DNA of 64,000 bases from Promethearchaeota archaeon. GTDB taxonomy: Archaea; Asgardarchaeota; Lokiarchaeia; Sigyniarchaeales; Promethearchaeaceae. The DNA is taken from positions 124,001 through 188,000 of the forward strand of contig JAFGBS010000002.1 in assembly GCA_016933055.1 (NCBI GenBank). Reading direction: 5' to 3'. Shown piece by piece: positions 17,576-26,370 of the stretch. Each line of letters begins with the position of its first letter. Position 1 is the first letter of the stretch. Below the pieces are notes generated by a model. It searched no databases, was not told where the DNA came from, and worked only from the letters and a program-made list of their open reading frames with translations. Position numbers and translations under genes: made by a program.

Positions 17576-18874
17576 TTACGATTGGGGATCTGCAGTTGGT
17601 ACAATAGAATCTAGTGAATACTTCTCTTCAAGAGATGATTGCGTTAATACAACAGAAAACCAATATAATGGAATAAGGCTTAGTTCTACGATTATAGAGA
17701 TAATAAAAGGATACTTCCTCCCAATTAGTTCCCAAGCAAGCCCTCCCAAAATTGGACCTATCACCGCTCCAGCATTAGAAAAAAAGGAGCTTAAACCAAA
17801 GATTTTCCCACGATGTTTTTTAGATATTCGGCTTAGATAGTTCTGAATAATTAATCCCCCCGTGGTAGCGATCGCCATATCGAATACGAGGATGATCGCA
17901 AATATCACAATATTTTGTGAGCCCAAATAGATCAATGCCCAGGTTAGAAAAGCACCTAAAGAAGCTGTAATAAGAATGGTAATCTTGGGTTGCATTTTAT
18001 CCACTAATTTTCCTAACCGTGGTGCCAAAATTAGGTTCAAAATACCCGCAGGTACCCATGCTAATGCCGCTTTCATAGTATCTACATCAAATACTTCAAG
18101 AAGATATTTTATAATAAATGGTTTGGAAATCGACCCGTTTGTGGAGGAAAGTAGTAACACAAAAAATAAAAACCCAATTCCGAAAGTGACCCAAAACGCG
18201 GTAGACTTTTTATCTTTGGAATTCTGAAATTCTGATTCAGGAATGGTAATTACTAGATTTTCATCTATAAATTTATGAAATAACAATCCTCCTGTGATAT
18301 TTGCTATTCCAAAAATTACTAAAGGAAGAAAGATGAGTAAAGGAAAATCAGGATAAATATCGCCAATATAGCTAGAATAAGTTAAACCGATAGAAGAGCC
18401 TACCATAATACTAATTCCCAACCAATAATCACGTTGTCCATAAGCGTTAGAACGATGGTCTTTATGAGATTTACTCCCTATCAAAGAATTAAACGGTACC
18501 CAAAAGAAAGAGACCATGAAACCTATTGTGAATGTGCCTACTACGAATAAGGGATAAGAACCTAAAAAAACCGCAATATAGAGGACAATATAAGCAAACC
18601 CCCTACCTACACTTCCAACTAAAATCAATTTCTTTTTGGATACCCGATCTGAGACGAATCCAGCTATAGGAGAACTTGCCATATAGCCAACGGTTTGCAT
18701 CGAGAAAATAAGTCCTAATTTTGTTGCCGGTATCATAAATACCACATCTGCAAGAACAGGGATCATGAATTCCAAATAAAAAAATGCCAGTCCAATAAAC
18801 AGCAGAAGTCTTACCATCCGATGAAAATCGGAAGTAAATTTGGTCAGGGATTCTCTTTCTTCCATGGGGATCAA
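17576..18874 (-). CDS. MFS transporter, paralogue of the gene at 48045-49322
   Basis: A 432-aa twelve-helix major facilitator. The loop 2-3 motif appears as GFVSDRVSKKKLILVGS (about residues 76-92), and the second-half equivalent as GKLVDKMQPKITIL. The second half also carries QNYLSRISKKHRGKIFGL followed by GPILGGLAWE. It shares these signatures with the MFS protein at 48045-49322, so the two are paralogues. Possible starts are ATG 18874 or 18865. Substrate unknown; it could export sugars or drugs. Confidence 0.85.
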   Translation of the reverse strand: MIPMEERESLTKFTSDFHRMVRLLLFIGLAFFYLEFMIPVLADVVFMIPATKLGLIFSMQTVGYMASSPIAGFVSDRVSKKKLILVGSVGRGFAYIVLYIAVFLGSYPLFVVGTFTIGFMVSFFWVPFNSLIGSKSHKDHRSNAYGQRDYWLGISIMVGSSIGLTYSSYIGDIYPDFPLLIFLPLVIFGIANITGGLLFHKFIDENLVITIPESEFQNSKDKKSTAFWVTFGIGFLFFVLLLSSTNGSISKPFIIKYLLEVFDVDTMKAALAWVPAGILNLILAPRLGKLVDKMQPKITILITASLGAFLTWALIYLGSQNIVIFAIILVFDMAIATTGGLIIQNYLSRISKKHRGKIFGLSSFFSNAGAVIGPILGGLAWELIGRKYPFIISIIVELSLIPLYWFSVVLTQSSLEEKYSLDSIVPTADPQS

Positions 18875-18978
18875 CTTAATTCTCTAAATCTCCCTTGATT
18901 TTATGCCTTTTAAATGCTTTATATGGCATTTCTGTCCCTCTTTTGTTTAGTTTTAATAGATATTAGTAAATAAAAAAT

Positions 18979-19284
18979 ATGGTTATTCCATCTTTTGAAA
19001 GATCCCTTGATTTGCTAATCGATAACCAATTTGAGCTTTCGGAGGAAGAAGTGGATCAACTCTACCAAATTCTCTCCCAAGATCCAGAAATCATCAAAAA
19101 TTTGAATGCTTTGACTCGGAATATAGATATTAATACACTAGAAATGCCGCTTCTTAAAAAAACCTTGAAAGAAGTGGCTCAATCACAAGAAGATTGTCTT
19201 AATTCCGTATATGAAGAAATTACTAAAGATGAACGGATTATGGCATTCATCCAAAAAATCATTTTAGACCGATTATTGGATTAG
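18979..19284 (+). CDS. Small helical protein, unknown function
   Basis: A 101-aa ORF from ATG 18979. The sequence is acidic, mostly helical, with ELSEEEVDQLYQILSQDPEI resembling a helix-turn-helix of an EF-hand-like or coiled segment without the calcium loop. No family recognised. Divergent from the MFS gene upstream. Confidence 0.55.
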   Translation: MVIPSFERSLDLLIDNQFELSEEEVDQLYQILSQDPEIIKNLNALTRNIDINTLEMPLLKKTLKEVAQSQEDCLNSVYEEITKDERIMAFIQKIILDRLLD

Positions 19285-19410
19285 CAAATACATAAAATCG
19301 AGCATGATTTGGTACAACTGTAGCTGGATTTATAGTGGAAATTGAGGAGGATTTAATCCTGCAATGAAAATTTCTCTCCGATCCAGCTACCCATAATTTG
19401 TGTTTAATTG

Positions 19411-20193
19411 TTAGTTGGGTTGAGCACTTCCACAAATTGGGCAAATCCCCCAATCTGATTTGATTTTACTTTTACAATTCGGGCAAATTTTAAGATTGGA
19501 ATCTCGTTGTACTTGGTCTAAAGGTGTAAAAATAACCCCTGAAGTTTTATTTGAAGATATTTGATTTGAAGAAGAAATATCTTTTGGTTGTGGCCTAGGA
19601 GGGACGGGGGGTATATCTAATTCCAGGTTATTTTCGCTTGGTATATTTGGAGAAGACTGCTGAGTTGGACCCGTATAAAGAGGCGGATTTGTGGATGGCT
19701 TTGTTGCAGGAGGTAGTTCTTCAGGAATTTCAGATTCTACATTTTCGGAAACATGATAATAATAATAATTTTGATTATTATCCTCGGTAAATTCCATATT
19801 ATTCTCATCTATTCCTTTAAGATAATAAACGATTGTAGAATTGATGGGTACATTCAAAATTTCTGCTGCAAAATAATCCCCCTCACGAAGCATATCCATT
19901 TGGAACCATGAGATCCCGTTGTCTGCGGAAAAAAAAAGGGTTAATTTCGAAATTCTTACATCATCTTCAGTTAGTTGGGCAATGATTTTTATGGTTTTTT
20001 CTTTCTCCAGTTTAGGTGGCGGGGTTACTTCAGTTTCTGTAGGAGTAGCACTGGATTCCCTAACTGAAATGCCTCCCTCCCCTTTCCAGTCCGACTTGCA
20101 TTTGGGACACACGGTAAACCAATTTGGGTATTCAAAACCGCAATTTGGGCATTTCCGGGTCCAATATCGAGTAGTTTTGATTTTTTTCGCCAT
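19411..20193 (-). CDS. Protein with N- and C-terminal zinc ribbons flanking a beta domain
   Basis: A 260-aa protein. The N-terminal ribbon CPNCGFEYPNWFTVCPKC (about residues 15-32) and a C-terminal ribbon CPNCKSKIKSDWGICPICG (about 238-256) enclose an Ig-like beta domain (about 65-150, with ADNGISWFQMDM and YYLKGIDENN, typical of a beta-sandwich) and a Pro/Ser-rich linker. No signal peptide or helix. It probably acts as an adaptor in the cytoplasm; the function is unknown. Divergent from the GH2 gene (93-bp gap). Confidence 0.7.
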   Translation of the reverse strand: MAKKIKTTRYWTRKCPNCGFEYPNWFTVCPKCKSDWKGEGGISVRESSATPTETEVTPPPKLEKEKTIKIIAQLTEDDVRISKLTLFFSADNGISWFQMDMLREGDYFAAEILNVPINSTIVYYLKGIDENNMEFTEDNNQNYYYYHVSENVESEIPEELPPATKPSTNPPLYTGPTQQSSPNIPSENNLELDIPPVPPRPQPKDISSSNQISSNKTSGVIFTPLDQVQRDSNLKICPNCKSKIKSDWGICPICGSAQPN

Positions 20194-20286
20194 ATACGAT
20201 CTTCTCTCCTAGTGATCTACGGTTCGGTATATTTTATTTTTGTGGGTTCTTCGCCAGTTAACCTTCACAAGTAATATAGGTCCAAA

Positions 20287-22458
20287 GTGCTAATAAAACT
20301 CCTCATTAGAGACTTGAAAGAATTTCTGATAGTAAATAACGTAGGAGTAGAAAACTTTTATTTTTATACTATTGAAAAAGATAATGAAGCGGAGCACACG
20401 ATAATGAATTATCTGCTAAATCGGAAATCAGCCTATAAGGTAGATTTGAATAATGAGGGAATCAAAGAAGGATGGTGGGTTCCCTCGTGGATAGAAGAGC
20501 ATAAATCTACTCTTGATAATATTGAACTACCCAACTGTTGGAATATTGTTCCATCCTTACGAAAATTTGAGGGAATTGTATGGTTTTTCATCGAATTTGA
20601 CACGATTCCTGGATTTTCCGATATTCCTAATAGTTCTAGACTCTATGATCTTTATTTACATTTCAAAGGCATTAATTATCATTGTAATTTATGGTTAAAC
20701 GGGGTAGAGCTGGGTTCTCATGATTATGGATTTCTTCCATTTGAATTTAAAGTAATTCCAGATACACTAGGGGAAACAAACTACATTGCTGTTCGAGTAG
20801 AAAACTTTAGAAAAAACAACCGTATTCCATGTAAATCTTTTGATTGGTATAATTACGGGGGAATTTATCGAGATTTTGAAATCCAAATAAAAGAGAAGTA
20901 TCGAATTGAATGGATGGGAGTCAGCACTCATATTGATTCTGATCTAAATGCAAAATTGCGGGTGAAATTAAGAATTGTCGATAATCGCGAAGATATTACC
21001 GCCGTGGAAGAAATGATGCATCATATCACCTGGAATCTCTATTATATTGGAGACCTATCCACTATAGCTCGTAAAGAAAGATCAGACGCTATCGATCGTG
21101 AGAAAGAATCGTCCTTAGCATTGGAGTTCGAAGAATTTATATCAGAAGAACAAGATATTATCGACGATTATCTGCGCGAATCAGGACCTAAACCTATATT
21201 AGAACATCAGGAAATATCCGATGGAATTCCTCAAGTTCCAGAGGTTTTAATAAAGTCGGGAGAGCACCGTTTTGTAGGAAAAAGAAAGGATGAATTCACG
21301 TTTAATTTGGAATCACCGAAATTATGGTTTCCCGATCATCCAGAACTATATAAATTTGAAGTGCATCTAGTGGGTGCGAAAAACCGAAAAAGTATTCGGT
21401 TTGGCATCCGGCAAATAGAATCAACCCGAAAAGGTCTATTTCTTAATAAGCAACGAATCAAACTCTTTGGTGTAAGTTTACATGAAGAACAAATCCCTTA
21501 TTATCGAACTATACCATATGATATTCGAAAACGGGATATACGAGAAATCAAAGCTTTAGGTTTCAATGCATTACGTACTGCCCATTACCCGCATGATGAA
21601 TCGTTAATTGAGTTTGCAGATATTGAAGGTCTCCTAATTTTAGAAGAAATTCCCGTCTATTGGGGAGTTGCATTTGATGATCCCACTGTATTCAAAACGG
21701 CATTACATATGATGCGAACTCTGATTTATCGAGATTATAACCATCCTAGTGTAATTATGTGGAGTTGTGGCAACGAAATTCCGGTTTCCAATCTCTCTTG
21801 CGCTCGATTTATTAAGAATCTCATGATTTATGCTCGTTCGTTGGACCCGAACCGGTTGATTTCCTATGTTAGTATGACGATGTTTACTGATCGTGTGAGA
21901 AGAAAGTCGGATATTAATTGCATTAACACATATTTTGGATGGTATTATTTATCTCATCGTATCGTTGGATTTTTAATGGATACAATTCGATACACAAACT
22001 CTAAAAAACCTTGGATTTTAACGGAATTTGGAGCAGGAGCTAAATCAGGATTCTATAAACCACTACGAAAGGCATTTAAATTTTCTGAAGAATATCAAGC
22101 GTCCGTGATCTCTCATCATATTAAAACTATGAATTCTAGAGACTATATGGCAGGATGGTTTATTTGGATCTATCGGGATTTTAAAAGTCATATGCGTTTA
22201 AATCCTTATCAATCTGGCTATAATCGTAAGGGAATCGTGGATGAGCATAATAAACAAAAATTAATTGCGAAAATTATGCCAAAAATCATACGAACACATT
22301 TCCCCATAATCCGAAATCACAACCTGATTGCTGCAATATTCCTAGGTATAATTTACCCCGTTGCTCGATTAGTTGGGGTGATCGTTGATATCCTCCACCC
22401 CCAGCTAAGTGTGAAAGATGCTGACAATTATTACGTTACCGCACCCGAAAAGGTTTAG
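20287..22458 (+). CDS. Glycoside hydrolase family 2 protein (beta-galactosidase/beta-glucuronidase-like)
   Basis: A 723-aa GH2 enzyme. The jelly-roll sugar-binding domain (about 60-200) has LWLNGVELGSHDYGFLPFEF and YGGIYRDFEI; an Ig-like domain (about 210-380) follows and carries an unusual acidic insertion near 255-330; then a TIM barrel with NALRTAHYPHD, acid/base Glu in CGNE (about 494) and nucleophile Glu in ILTEFGAG (about 579). No signal peptide is seen. The last 60 residues contain a hydrophobic stretch that may peripherally anchor it to the membrane. The start GTG 20287 is uncertain; ATG 20404 is an alternative. Substrate not determined. Confidence 0.88.
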   Translation: MLIKLLIRDLKEFLIVNNVGVENFYFYTIEKDNEAEHTIMNYLLNRKSAYKVDLNNEGIKEGWWVPSWIEEHKSTLDNIELPNCWNIVPSLRKFEGIVWFFIEFDTIPGFSDIPNSSRLYDLYLHFKGINYHCNLWLNGVELGSHDYGFLPFEFKVIPDTLGETNYIAVRVENFRKNNRIPCKSFDWYNYGGIYRDFEIQIKEKYRIEWMGVSTHIDSDLNAKLRVKLRIVDNREDITAVEEMMHHITWNLYYIGDLSTIARKERSDAIDREKESSLALEFEEFISEEQDIIDDYLRESGPKPILEHQEISDGIPQVPEVLIKSGEHRFVGKRKDEFTFNLESPKLWFPDHPELYKFEVHLVGAKNRKSIRFGIRQIESTRKGLFLNKQRIKLFGVSLHEEQIPYYRTIPYDIRKRDIREIKALGFNALRTAHYPHDESLIEFADIEGLLILEEIPVYWGVAFDDPTVFKTALHMMRTLIYRDYNHPSVIMWSCGNEIPVSNLSCARFIKNLMIYARSLDPNRLISYVSMTMFTDRVRRKSDINCINTYFGWYYLSHRIVGFLMDTIRYTNSKKPWILTEFGAGAKSGFYKPLRKAFKFSEEYQASVISHHIKTMNSRDYMAGWFIWIYRDFKSHMRLNPYQSGYNRKGIVDEHNKQKLIAKIMPKIIRTHFPIIRNHNLIAAIFLGIIYPVARLVGVIVDILHPQLSVKDADNYYVTAPEKV

Positions 22459-22528
22459 GTGAATTTCTCCTTCTTTTTTTATAGAGATTAGAATTTACCG
22501 TATGCAATTGAGTAATATATGAATTGGA

Positions 22529-23473
22529 GTGAAAGGAATGGCTGCTGCAGAGGATTTCCATATTGTATTCGATCAAATCCACAATAATTCCATAACGATT
22601 GAAACTAATGCTTATAATTCATTTATCCAGTATTTGTTTCAACAAAATATGCGAGTGGGTAAATTAACGGCTAGTTTGACAAATGAAACCTTAAAACCAT
22701 ATAAAATCCTCATTTTAGGAAATGCTCAAGATTCCACTTACTCCATCAATGAGATCTATGCAATTCTTGAATTTGTGCGAAAAGGAGGTTCTGTTGTTAT
22801 ATTCTCAGACGAGGGGGGGGATCTATCAAATCGCTCGAATTTTAACGAATTGACTATTAATTTTGGATTTAAAATTTTACCCAACATTATTTATGATCCC
22901 AGTAATTATGTGGATAAGATAGTTCGTCCTATCATTAATAATTTTTTACCTCATCCCGTCACCACGGACATCAACGCGATTGTATATTCCTCTGGATGTT
23001 CGTTTGAGATCATGGACGACGCAGAATTTGCCGATTATCGGGATGTATCCATAAAACCTATTGCTTTTACTTCCCCTAGTGCAAAGATGAAAAAATTTGA
23101 AAATCAGAAATGGATCGAAAAACCTGCCACCAATTCCATAGTTGCGGTTGCGGGAAGATATTTTGAAGGGCGAGTCATAGCTTTGGGAACTCCTTCTCTT
23201 CTTTCCTCTCTTAGCAATAATTATGGATTTAAAGCCAGGGATAATTTGAAATTTATGCAAAATATTATTGAGTGGTGCTTATCACCCGTAGAAGAATCCT
23301 TTACAATAACTCAAATATTGGGAGATCGAGTAGAAGTACTCATTCAAATTGAAAAAGAGCTGTTTCAATGGACAATGGAACTCGTTGCCCAGAACCAATG
23401 GGGAGATTTATCCAATATCATCAATCAAAGTTTAAAATCATTTCAAAAAAGTATACGGAAATCCAAATTTTAA
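22529..23473 (+). CDS. GIFT/DUF4350-like (class I glutamine-amidotransferase-like) protein
   Basis: A 314-aa protein with a Rossmann-like N-terminal domain: ILILGNAQDSTYSINEIYAILEFVRKGGSVVIFSDEGG (about 58-98) is the pattern of DUF4350/GIFT domains, also found in IFT52 and GldG-like proteins, which bind rather than hydrolyse sugars or nucleotides. GRVIALGTPSLL (about 213) is a second typical strand. A C-terminal helical segment (about 255-314) follows. No catalytic Cys-His pair was seen, so it is probably non-enzymatic. Start GTG 22529 or ATG 22538. The 3' end overlaps the convergent HAD gene by 4 bp. Confidence 0.6.
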   Translation: MKGMAAAEDFHIVFDQIHNNSITIETNAYNSFIQYLFQQNMRVGKLTASLTNETLKPYKILILGNAQDSTYSINEIYAILEFVRKGGSVVIFSDEGGDLSNRSNFNELTINFGFKILPNIIYDPSNYVDKIVRPIINNFLPHPVTTDINAIVYSSGCSFEIMDDAEFADYRDVSIKPIAFTSPSAKMKKFENQKWIEKPATNSIVAVAGRYFEGRVIALGTPSLLSSLSNNYGFKARDNLKFMQNIIEWCLSPVEESFTITQILGDRVEVLIQIEKELFQWTMELVAQNQWGDLSNIINQSLKSFQKSIRKSKF

Positions 23474-24303
23474 ATAAGTTCTTCAATATGTTTCTCAATA
23501 AAGTGAAAAACCCCTCCTTCCGTATTTGCAGGAACGATATAGTCAGCATATTTCTTAATTTCATCCGGGGCATTCTCTACCACAACTATAGTTCCATCTT
23601 TGACCAATTGAAACATCCCAACATCATTATAATTATCCCCAAACACTACAGTATTCTCAAGACTGTATCCTTTCTTTCGGACCAATGATTCTACCATAAT
23701 CTCTTTACGCGCTTGTTTGGGGTTGTATTCTAACCAATAAGTTCCCCGTAAGAAAGCGTCCTCAAAGAATAGTATATGTGTGTGGGATTGGATTTCGGAA
23801 TTCTTCAAAGATTGGGAATACATCTCACTCAAACATTCTATAGTATTCATGAATTGGATACTAATTACTGGTTCGTTTAGAAATTTTTCATATTCCGTAA
23901 GGTCTAATCTTCGTATCTCATGCGGATCCCACCAGTCCCCTTTAATAAATCTCGGATAATTGCATGTTTCATCATACGATGCAAATACCATCGTCTTCAA
24001 TCCAAATGATTCAGCAAGTGTGTGAATGTGGTTCACAGTTTCGGATGGAATGGTGAGATATTCAATAACTGATCCAGAGGGAAAATCAGCCATAATAGCC
24101 CCGTTCGTTAATACAATTGGATTCTGTATATGAGTATTGTAAAGGGCGATTTTTGTGTTTTCAAAATCTCTTCCCGTAGCAATAGTAAAATCAATTCCCT
24201 TCTTTAATAGCCGGTTCAATTTGTCGGAGAGGTTCTGGGACAACTGAAGAACGGAATCTAGTAAGGTGCCATCAAGATCTGAAATAAGTAGTTTTTTAGG
24301 CAA
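23470..24303 (-). CDS. Cof-type HAD-IIB family phosphatase
   Basis: A 277-aa HAD hydrolase with motif I ISDLDGTLLDS (about residues 7-17), motif II TIATGRDF (about 40), motif III Lys region (KQARKEIMVESL, about 196) and motif IV VFGDNYNDVGMF (about 220). A large alpha/beta cap lies between motifs II and III, the IIB type that acts on sugar phosphates and phosphoglycolate. The substrate is unknown. Convergent with the GIFT-like gene, sharing 4 bp. Confidence 0.88.
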   Translation of the reverse strand: MPKKLLISDLDGTLLDSVLQLSQNLSDKLNRLLKKGIDFTIATGRDFENTKIALYNTHIQNPIVLTNGAIMADFPSGSVIEYLTIPSETVNHIHTLAESFGLKTMVFASYDETCNYPRFIKGDWWDPHEIRRLDLTEYEKFLNEPVISIQFMNTIECLSEMYSQSLKNSEIQSHTHILFFEDAFLRGTYWLEYNPKQARKEIMVESLVRKKGYSLENTVVFGDNYNDVGMFQLVKDGTIVVVENAPDEIKKYADYIVPANTEGGVFHFIEKHIEELI

Positions 24304-24461
24304 TCTCTCACCTACTGTGGATTTCTTAACCTAATGACCACATCTATAAAAAGAAAATGATAAAGCAGATTAAAAATTAAAGTTAAATAATCCGATTTAT
24401 ATGATTGATATGACATAGACAACAGTAATCGGAAAAAAACAGTTGTAGACTGTAGTAAAGA

Positions 24462-25898
24462 ATGGTAGAAATGAGCGAAGAGTACAATTACTTATTCAAA
24501 AACATCGTTGTTGGTGATGGAGGATGTGGAAAAACTGCAATTGTCGTTAGATTTTCACAAGGATATTTCCTCGAACAATATAAATTAACTATTGGAGTCG
24601 AATTTGCAGTTAAAACTATCATCATAAAAGACGGAATTAAAGTAAAACTTCAAATCTGGGATACCGGTGGGCAAGAACGTTTCCAGTATGTTCGACCTTT
24701 ATACTATCGTGGAGCCATGGGAGCAATATTACTATTTGATCTCACCAACCGTGAAACCTTTGATCATATCCCAAAATGGATTGAAGAAGTGAAGAATAAT
24801 GCAGGAGAAATTCCGATGCTTCTTGTTGGAAACAAATCAGATTTAATAAACGAACGCTCTGTATCCCGAGAAGAAGCCGAATCTTTTGCACGAGAATTTC
24901 AATTATACTACATTGAAAGCTCTGCTAAGGATGGTACCGGTGTAGGGGATGTATTTGCTATTCTATCTTGTTTAATGGTTGGTACCCCCGTTCCTGATGA
25001 ATATTTACAAGGTACCATTTTAACTGATAAAACGGGAAAAATCATGGGAAAACCAGCTCCAACTCCAGCTCCAACTCCAGCTCCAACTCCAGCTCCAACT
25101 CCAGCATTCAAAATGACTGAACCAGAACCAATGGAATTCGTAAAAATTCCGACTCCTCATCCAAAGCAAGACTTAGATATACCTACCGTACCGCAAAAGA
25201 CAGAGGAATGGAATGTTCCTCCCAAGCCAATAAGTCAACCTAAACCCACAGCTCAAGAAATCTCTACCTCAATGGATGAGATTGAAGCATCTATACCACC
25301 TGTTCCAAAGAAAACAACATCTATGGACTCTGGACCGATTGTTTTTGATACATCCCTCACCTCCAAACCCAGCGAAAAGGTTTCTGCTCCTCCTCCGATG
25401 GTCTTCCAACCAAAACCAGAGGAATCAGAGACCATACCTGAGAAAACCCCATGGAAACCAAGTCCGAGAATATTTCCGAATGCGAAACCCGCCTCTGCGC
25501 CTAGTAGTTTTAAAGCAAAACCCACAACTACTATAGAGAAAAGTCCCTTTACGGGAGAAACTGGTTTAGAACAAGTATCAAGTACAAAAGCTATTGATAA
25601 CCTACTAGGAGCGCTTTCTTCAAAACCATCATCCCCAACTACTACTACACCGTTATTTGGTGGTTCAACATCATTCAAGAAAACCTCGAAACCATCGATG
25701 TTTATCCCCGAAGTTAAAGTAGAACCAAAAGAAGAGGAGAACGTCAAAGAAGAGGAACAAGCAATGAAGAAAAAGGAACGAAAACTAAGGGGAAAGAAGA
25801 AACAAAAAAGTAGTATAGTGATTTGTAGCACTTGCGGGGCTATTTTAAGTGCAAGCTATAAATTCTGTAACAAATGCGGGTCACCTGTAAACAAATAA
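24462..25898 (+). CDS. Rab/Ras-like small GTPase with Pro-rich linker and C-terminal zinc ribbon
   Basis: A 478-aa protein with a complete Ras-superfamily domain in its first 175 residues: G1 GDGGCGKT (about 18-25), switch-I Thr in LTIGVEF, G3 WDTGGQE (about 66), G4 GNKSD (about 126) and G5 SSAKDG (about 154). A long Pro/Thr/Ser-rich linker (about 190-420), including the four-fold TPAP repeat, leads to a Lys-rich stretch and a zinc ribbon CSTCGAIL...CNKCGSPV (about 453-474). There is no prenylation cysteine, so any membrane attachment would be by other means. Such eukaryote-like GTPases are a hallmark of Asgard archaea. Start ATG 24462 or 24471. Confidence 0.92.
   Translation: MVEMSEEYNYLFKNIVVGDGGCGKTAIVVRFSQGYFLEQYKLTIGVEFAVKTIIIKDGIKVKLQIWDTGGQERFQYVRPLYYRGAMGAILLFDLTNRETFDHIPKWIEEVKNNAGEIPMLLVGNKSDLINERSVSREEAESFAREFQLYYIESSAKDGTGVGDVFAILSCLMVGTPVPDEYLQGTILTDKTGKIMGKPAPTPAPTPAPTPAPTPAFKMTEPEPMEFVKIPTPHPKQDLDIPTVPQKTEEWNVPPKPISQPKPTAQEISTSMDEIEASIPPVPKKTTSMDSGPIVFDTSLTSKPSEKVSAPPPMVFQPKPEESETIPEKTPWKPSPRIFPNAKPASAPSSFKAKPTTTIEKSPFTGETGLEQVSSTKAIDNLLGALSSKPSSPTTTTPLFGGSTSFKKTSKPSMFIPEVKVEPKEEENVKEEEQAMKKKERKLRGKKKQKSSIVICSTCGAILSASYKFCNKCGSPVNK
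25053..25100 (+). repeat. Four perfect 12-bp tandem repeats in the GTPase linker
   Basis: The unit CCAGCTCCAACT occurs four times without mismatch, encoding the Pro-Ala-Pro-Thr repeat of the linker, with a partial fifth unit. Perfect identity at third positions suggests recent slippage expansion, so repeat number may vary between strains. Confidence 0.9.
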
Positions 25899-26112
25899 TA
25901 AAATATTTTGTATTCAATTTTTTCAATTCTTGTTTTTTTTTTGAGGTAATAACAATATTATTGCTACTACAACTAATATAATAGGTAAATTTAGAAAAAG
26001 GGATGAATCACGATCCCCTAATTACGTATATCTATAATAAAATTTTAAAATGCGATCTAAACAAAAACAGTAAAAACATGACACCCCATGATAGGGAGGG
26101 GATGAATTTTAG

Positions 26113-26198
26113 AGCAGGGAGAGGGAATTGAACCCCCGAGGGACGGGCTGGCCACCATCAGTCTGCAGGCCCGCGCACTACCACTATGCGACCCCTGC
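26113..26198 (-). tRNA. tRNA-Cys (GCA) with a 13-nt intron
   Basis: On the minus strand the 86 bases fold as a tRNA. The acceptor is GCAGGGG/TCCCTGC with discriminator U73, as expected for tRNA-Cys; the D arm is GCAT-AGTGGTA-GTGC; the anticodon stem is CGGGC/GCCCG; the T arm is GGGGG-TTCAATT-CCCTC. The anticodon loop reads CTGCAG then a 13-nt insertion (26150-26162) then A, placing the intron at the canonical 37/38 site with anticodon GCA. Loop bases CTGC can pair with GTGG in the intron (two G-U) between two 3-nt bulges, the bulge-helix-bulge shape cut by the archaeal splicing endonuclease. CCA is not encoded. The variable loop is one base longer than usual. Confidence 0.93.
26150..26162 (-). 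other. Intron of tRNA-Cys
   Basis: Thirteen bases (ACTGATGGTGGCC on the minus strand) between positions 37 and 38. The predicted 4-bp central helix (CTGC with GTGG) is flanked by the 3-nt bulges AGA and CCA. Its length and position are typical of archaeal tRNA introns. Confidence 0.8.
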
Positions 26199-26370
26199 GT
26201 AATTGGTTTTAGTAGTTGAGAAGTATGAATGCTACGTAATAATTTTTACGAATTCATTGAATTTTAAAAGAGTTACTTCATCGGGACAAACTGTAAACTC
26301 AGAAAAAGATCATCTATAAATCTTCACTTGACCAATAAAGTGGTAGCGTGTATTTTTAGAAGATGATAAA

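Noticed and set aside
25253-25831. 192-aa minus-strand ORF inside the GTPase gene
   Set aside because: It is antisense to the low-complexity linker; its Phe/Ser/Gly-rich content is the mirror of the Pro/Lys/Thr coding strand.
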